Assembly (NCBI GenBank): GCA_947085425.1
Contig: CAMTWK010000029.1
Span: 1 to 64,000 of the forward strand
DNA length: 64,000 nucleotides
Source: UKL13-2 sp947085425
GTDB lineage: Bacteria > Pseudomonadota > Gammaproteobacteria > Burkholderiales > Usitatibacteraceae
Direction of reading: 5' to 3'
Below the pieces are notes generated by a model. That model was not told the origin of the DNA and did not search any database. It saw only the letters and a list, made by a program, of their open reading frames with translations. Both the position numbers and the translations under genes were made by a program. Positions within the stretch are counted from its first letter, which is position 1. Every line of letters begins with the position of its first letter. This document shows positions 61,046 through 64,000 of this stretch, piece by piece.

Positions 61046-61950
61046 GATTGGCTGACCATGCGTTTAAATTCGTTGAGTGAAATGGCTTGTTGACCATCAA
61101 TGGTTTTGCGTTTGGTCATCGCCGGTTTCCAGGCATGGCCGTAAATCACTTCGTAGGTGGCGGGCAGCCTGCCCTCGTGCCGAAATGGTTCGTATGCCGC
61201 CGCCAATTTTTGCCAACGTGATTTACCAATCAGCCCACGCGCACGACCCGGCAAAACATTGTGTGCGCCGATGCCTTTTAATTCGCGCATCAGTGTCATC
61301 AATTCGCCATAGGTGATGGTCAAAACTTCACAATCCATTACCGGATCAGAAAATCCCGCCTCGATCAGGATATCGCCAATGTCGTGCATATCGACAAAAG
61401 TATTCACGTGTGGAAGATCGTCCACGGCACGAAACGCCCGGCGTAATTCTTTGAGTGTGTCCGGGCCGAGGGTGGTAAACATCAGCAGCCCTTCCGGGCG
61501 TAACACCCGCATCATTTCATGCGCAATGCGTTGCGGGTCACACCATTGCAGTGTCAAACTCGACACCGCCAGATCGATCGAGTCGTCCGCCAACGGCAGA
61601 ACTTCGGCATCCGCACACACACCATGATGCCGCGCGGGTTTACTGCGCAATTTGTCAAACCACGACGGTGTGCCGAGGCGTTGCCGGGTTTGCGTGAGCA
61701 TCGACGGCGCGAGATCCAGCGCCAACAACTGTGCGGCAGGATCACGCTCGGCGAGTTTGGCGGTGACGTAACCCGTGCCACAACCAAAGTCGAGTGTGCG
61801 TGTGGGCGCAAGTTTGATGTATTGCAAACGCTCCAACAAACGATCGGCGATTTCGCGTTGCAAAAAAGCGTGTTCGTCATAGGTCACCGAAGCACGGTCA
61901 AACGAGTGGCGGACGGCAGACCGGTGGGGCAGATTGGGTGGGGTGGTCAT
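61042..61950 (-). CDS. bioC: Malonyl-ACP O-methyltransferase
   Basis: A 302-residue SAM-dependent methyltransferase: RHSFDRASVTYDEHAFLQREIADRLLERL near the start, SAM motif LDFGCGTGYVTAKLAERDP and the acceptor region SLTLQWCDPQRIAHEMMRVLRPEGLLMFTTLGPDTLKELR. It caps malonyl-ACP so pimelate can be made by the fatty-acid synthase. Overlaps bioH and bioD. Confidence 0.94.
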   Translation of the reverse strand: MTTPPNLPHRSAVRHSFDRASVTYDEHAFLQREIADRLLERLQYIKLAPTRTLDFGCGTGYVTAKLAERDPAAQLLALDLAPSMLTQTRQRLGTPSWFDKLRSKPARHHGVCADAEVLPLADDSIDLAVSSLTLQWCDPQRIAHEMMRVLRPEGLLMFTTLGPDTLKELRRAFRAVDDLPHVNTFVDMHDIGDILIEAGFSDPVMDCEVLTITYGELMTLMRELKGIGAHNVLPGRARGLIGKSRWQKLAAAYEPFRHEGRLPATYEVIYGHAWKPAMTKRKTIDGQQAISLNEFKRMVSQS

Positions 61951-62729
61951 GATTTCAAAAAGGCGTGGATATGCTTGATAAACGCCGCACGATGCGACAA
62001 AAACGGCGCATGAGCGGCGTGTTCAATCATTGCGTATTCTGCGGCGGGTATGGCCACTGCCAGCCAGCGTGCCGCTGCTTCCGGCGTGAGGGCGTCGTGG
62101 TCGCCTTGAACGACCAACGTTGGTGTTGAGATGTGCCTGGCCATCGGTCTTAAATTGGTTTCGGCGAGAATTTCCAAACAGTGCATCAGGTTTTCGAGGT
62201 TGGGGGCGCCGCCTGCCAGCACGGACTTTTGCAATTGCCGAATGGTTTGACGAATATTGTCATGCCGCTCGTTATGTTCTGGTCGGAGCACTTGTAACGC
62301 CAAGAAATTTTTAATGGTTGCCGCGTAGTGGGTCGAGAGTCGTGATGCAAAATCAGCCAGCACACCGGACTTCATGCCGTGTGGCCAATCGTCGCCGGCG
62401 ACAAACTGCGGTGTGGTCGCCAGCAGAATAAGTTTGTCAATTTTTTCAGGATAACGCAGCGCAAATTTCATCGCGATCTGCCCCCCCAGCGACCAGCCGA
62501 GCAGGTGGGTTTTGGCCGGCAGAACCTGGTTGATGGCCTCACTCATTGCATCGAGTGTGGTGGCTTTCACGTCGGCAGACCGACCGTGACCCGGCAAATC
62601 AATCAAGTGCAACGTGAAATTTTCAGCGAGTGCATCGCGAATGTTCTGCCATACCGCGCCATTCAGACCCCAGCCGTGCAACAACGCCAGATCCGGTCCG
62701 CGTCCGTGGGTGCTCACAAATACACTCAT
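61947..62729 (-). CDS. bioH: Pimeloyl-ACP methyl ester esterase
   Basis: A 260-residue alpha/beta hydrolase. The oxyanion region is LLHGWGLNGAVW, the nucleophile Ser is in LLGWSLGGQIAM (about residue 80), the Asp in VVQGDHDALTP and the His in EHAAHAPFLSH. It removes the methyl cap to stop chain elongation in pimelate synthesis. Overlaps bioF and bioC. Confidence 0.94.
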   Translation of the reverse strand: MSVFVSTHGRGPDLALLHGWGLNGAVWQNIRDALAENFTLHLIDLPGHGRSADVKATTLDAMSEAINQVLPAKTHLLGWSLGGQIAMKFALRYPEKIDKLILLATTPQFVAGDDWPHGMKSGVLADFASRLSTHYAATIKNFLALQVLRPEHNERHDNIRQTIRQLQKSVLAGGAPNLENLMHCLEILAETNLRPMARHISTPTLVVQGDHDALTPEAAARWLAVAIPAAEYAMIEHAAHAPFLSHRAAFIKHIHAFLKS

Positions 62730-63931
62730 CGTGTGCCCATGAGGGTGACGTCAAGGTCGGTGAGGGCGGTGATCAAATCAAACACGTCGTCACTATTGTG
62801 ATTGGCCGACAATGACACCCGCAGCCGTGATGTACCGGCCGGCACGGTCGGTGGGCGAATGGCCGGCACCAAAAAATGTCGGTCGCGCAACGCCTCTGCA
62901 AAGGCCAGTGCGGTGGCATTATCACCAACAATCACCGGTTGAATGGCGGTTTGTGAAAATGGCAAGGTGGCGAATTGCAGTTTTAAGGAGTCATTAAAAA
63001 AATCAATGAGCGTGCGCAAATGGCGGCGGCGTTCATGGTCTTCAGACATGATGTCCAATGCAGCGAGGCAACCGGCGGCGATTGCCGGTGGGGTGGCGGT
63101 GGCAAACAAATAGGTGCGCGCGGCTTGCATGATCCAATCGACCACATCTTCATGGCCGGCAACAAACGCGCCGTAACCCCCGACCGCTTTACCGAGTGTT
63201 GCCATATAAACAATCCGTTCGCTGGTTTTGCCGAGCATGTTGAAATGTTCCAACACACCTTTGCCGCGATATCCCAACACGCCAAAACCGTGCGCATCGT
63301 CCAATACCAACAACGCGTCGTGTTTTTCGGCCAGCACGAGTAATTCCGGCACCAGCGCGATATCACCATCCATGCTGAATACCGCATCGGTAACAATTAA
63401 TTTACGCGCGCTGTTCCGGCCAATTTTGTCCCATTCGGCAAGCTGGGCGGCGAGTTTGGCAATATCGTTGTGGCCATAACGTTTGAAAGTGGCGCGCGAT
63501 AAGTGTGCGCCGTCATTCAGGCAGGCGTGATTGAGCTTGTCGGCAAAAATCACATCCCCCCGCCCGGCGAGGGATGTGAGCAAACCGAGATTGGCCGCGT
63601 AACCCGAGCTGAACAACAATGCCTTGGGCAGACCAACAAAGGTTGCCAATCGTGACTCGATCTCGTCGTGCAAAACGTGATGGCCGGTGACCATGTGTGA
63701 CGCCCCCGACCCCAACCCATATTTTTTTACCGCACGCATGGTCGCTTCTACCACGCGTGGATGATTGGCCAACCCCAAATAATCATTACTGGCAAACGAC
63801 AACACGCGTTGACCATCGATGATCATCGATGCATCTTGTGCGGATGCGACTACGCGCCGCGCACGCAGCTGATCGGCGAGGGCGAGTTCGGACAGTTGTG
63901 CGGATAACTGTGAAATAACGGGGGTGGACAT
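62726..63931 (-). CDS. bioF: 8-amino-7-oxononanoate synthase
   Basis: A 401-residue PLP enzyme joining pimeloyl-ACP and alanine. Visible: FASNDYLGLANHPRV, GSGASHMVTGHH, VLDDAHGFGVLGYRGKG and the PLP Lys in VYMATLGKAVGGYGAFVAG. Slightly longer than the usual 385. It follows bioB by 32 bp. Confidence 0.95.
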   Translation of the reverse strand: MSTPVISQLSAQLSELALADQLRARRVVASAQDASMIIDGQRVLSFASNDYLGLANHPRVVEATMRAVKKYGLGSGASHMVTGHHVLHDEIESRLATFVGLPKALLFSSGYAANLGLLTSLAGRGDVIFADKLNHACLNDGAHLSRATFKRYGHNDIAKLAAQLAEWDKIGRNSARKLIVTDAVFSMDGDIALVPELLVLAEKHDALLVLDDAHGFGVLGYRGKGVLEHFNMLGKTSERIVYMATLGKAVGGYGAFVAGHEDVVDWIMQAARTYLFATATPPAIAAGCLAALDIMSEDHERRRHLRTLIDFFNDSLKLQFATLPFSQTAIQPVIVGDNATALAFAEALRDRHFLVPAIRPPTVPAGTSRLRVSLSANHNSDDVFDLITALTDLDVTLMGTR

Positions 63932-63963
63932 GAATGAACCGTACTGGGCCGCGCGGAGAAAAC

Positions 63964-64000
63964 CTAAAGCGGTTGAATCCCCAGCTTGTCAAACAGCGCC
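63964..64000 (-). CDS. bioB: Biotin synthase, C-terminal end (partial)
   Basis: Only the last eleven codons are inside the window: ALFDKLGIQPL followed by TAG at 63964-63966. This tail matches the C-terminus of BioB proteins, and the position just before bioF fits the bioBFHCD order. The rest, with the radical-SAM core, lies beyond the right edge. Confidence 0.75.
   Translation of the reverse strand, partial: ALFDKLGIQPL

Overview
The window is 64 kb of a Gram-negative, respiring bacterial chromosome, most likely a betaproteobacterium. The taxonomic hints are a small Trp-rich membrane protein beside a cytochrome c, the argJ / DUF815 ATPase / Nudix-ThiE-fusion cluster, the bioBFHCD operon with BioC and BioH, the KorA-KorB-flavoprotein operon, and NQR genes with apbE and nqrM. 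This is inference from gene content, not a phylogeny. No rRNA, tRNA, CRISPR array, insertion sequence or prophage was recognised.

Layout. 1-3.3 kb: an M20 peptidase followed by three decayed fragments of the same gene, with a VapBC-like toxin-antitoxin pair between them and a nuclease-like remnant fused to one fragment. 3.4-5.7 kb: a DUF5916 outer-membrane protein. 6.4-15.5 kb: a defence island. It has a rightward dcm / small ORF / vsr unit facing a leftward, tightly overlapping operon: MORC-type GHKL ATPase, HNH nuclease, SNF2 helicase, a stand-alone EcoRII-N-like DNA-binding protein, an AAA+ ATPase and a HEPN protein. An intact mntA and a truncated hepT mark its right edge. 15.9-20.6 kb: korB, korA and an FAD/Fe-S subunit. 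20.9-30.2 kb: a BamE-like lipoprotein, a hemolysin III protein, a giant hybrid histidine kinase, prfC and a ClpX-like ATPase lacking the zinc domain. 30.6-35.7 kb: small metabolic, stress and signalling genes. 36-41.8 kb: livKHMGF plus ecsC. 42-49.1 kb: a CaCA exchanger and a six-gene Mrp/Mnh Na+/H+ antiporter (A and B fused). 49.1-53 kb: argJ, DUF815, Nudix-ThiE, acyltransferase. 53.1-59.7 kb: an FNR-type box, uspA, then an NQR-like operon (B'CDEF-apbE-nqrM-CBS) without nqrA and with an aberrant NqrB. 59.8-64 kb: a copper chaperone and the bioB-F-H-C-D operon running off the right edge.

How the genes may work together. The strongest candidate for an undescribed system is the 6.4-15.1 kb island. 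Dcm and Vsr are CCWGG-type enzymes, and the EcoRII-N fold is the CCWGG-reading domain of EcoRII. Here that domain is free-standing and sits with an HNH nuclease, a SNF2 motor and a GHKL ATPase, which suggests a multi-subunit restriction complex whose self-protection mark is the Dcm methylation. The terminal AAA+/HEPN pair looks like an added toxin or abortive-infection arm. The second candidate is the NqrA-less NQR-like complex, probably switched on when oxygen is low, next to sodium antiporter genes.
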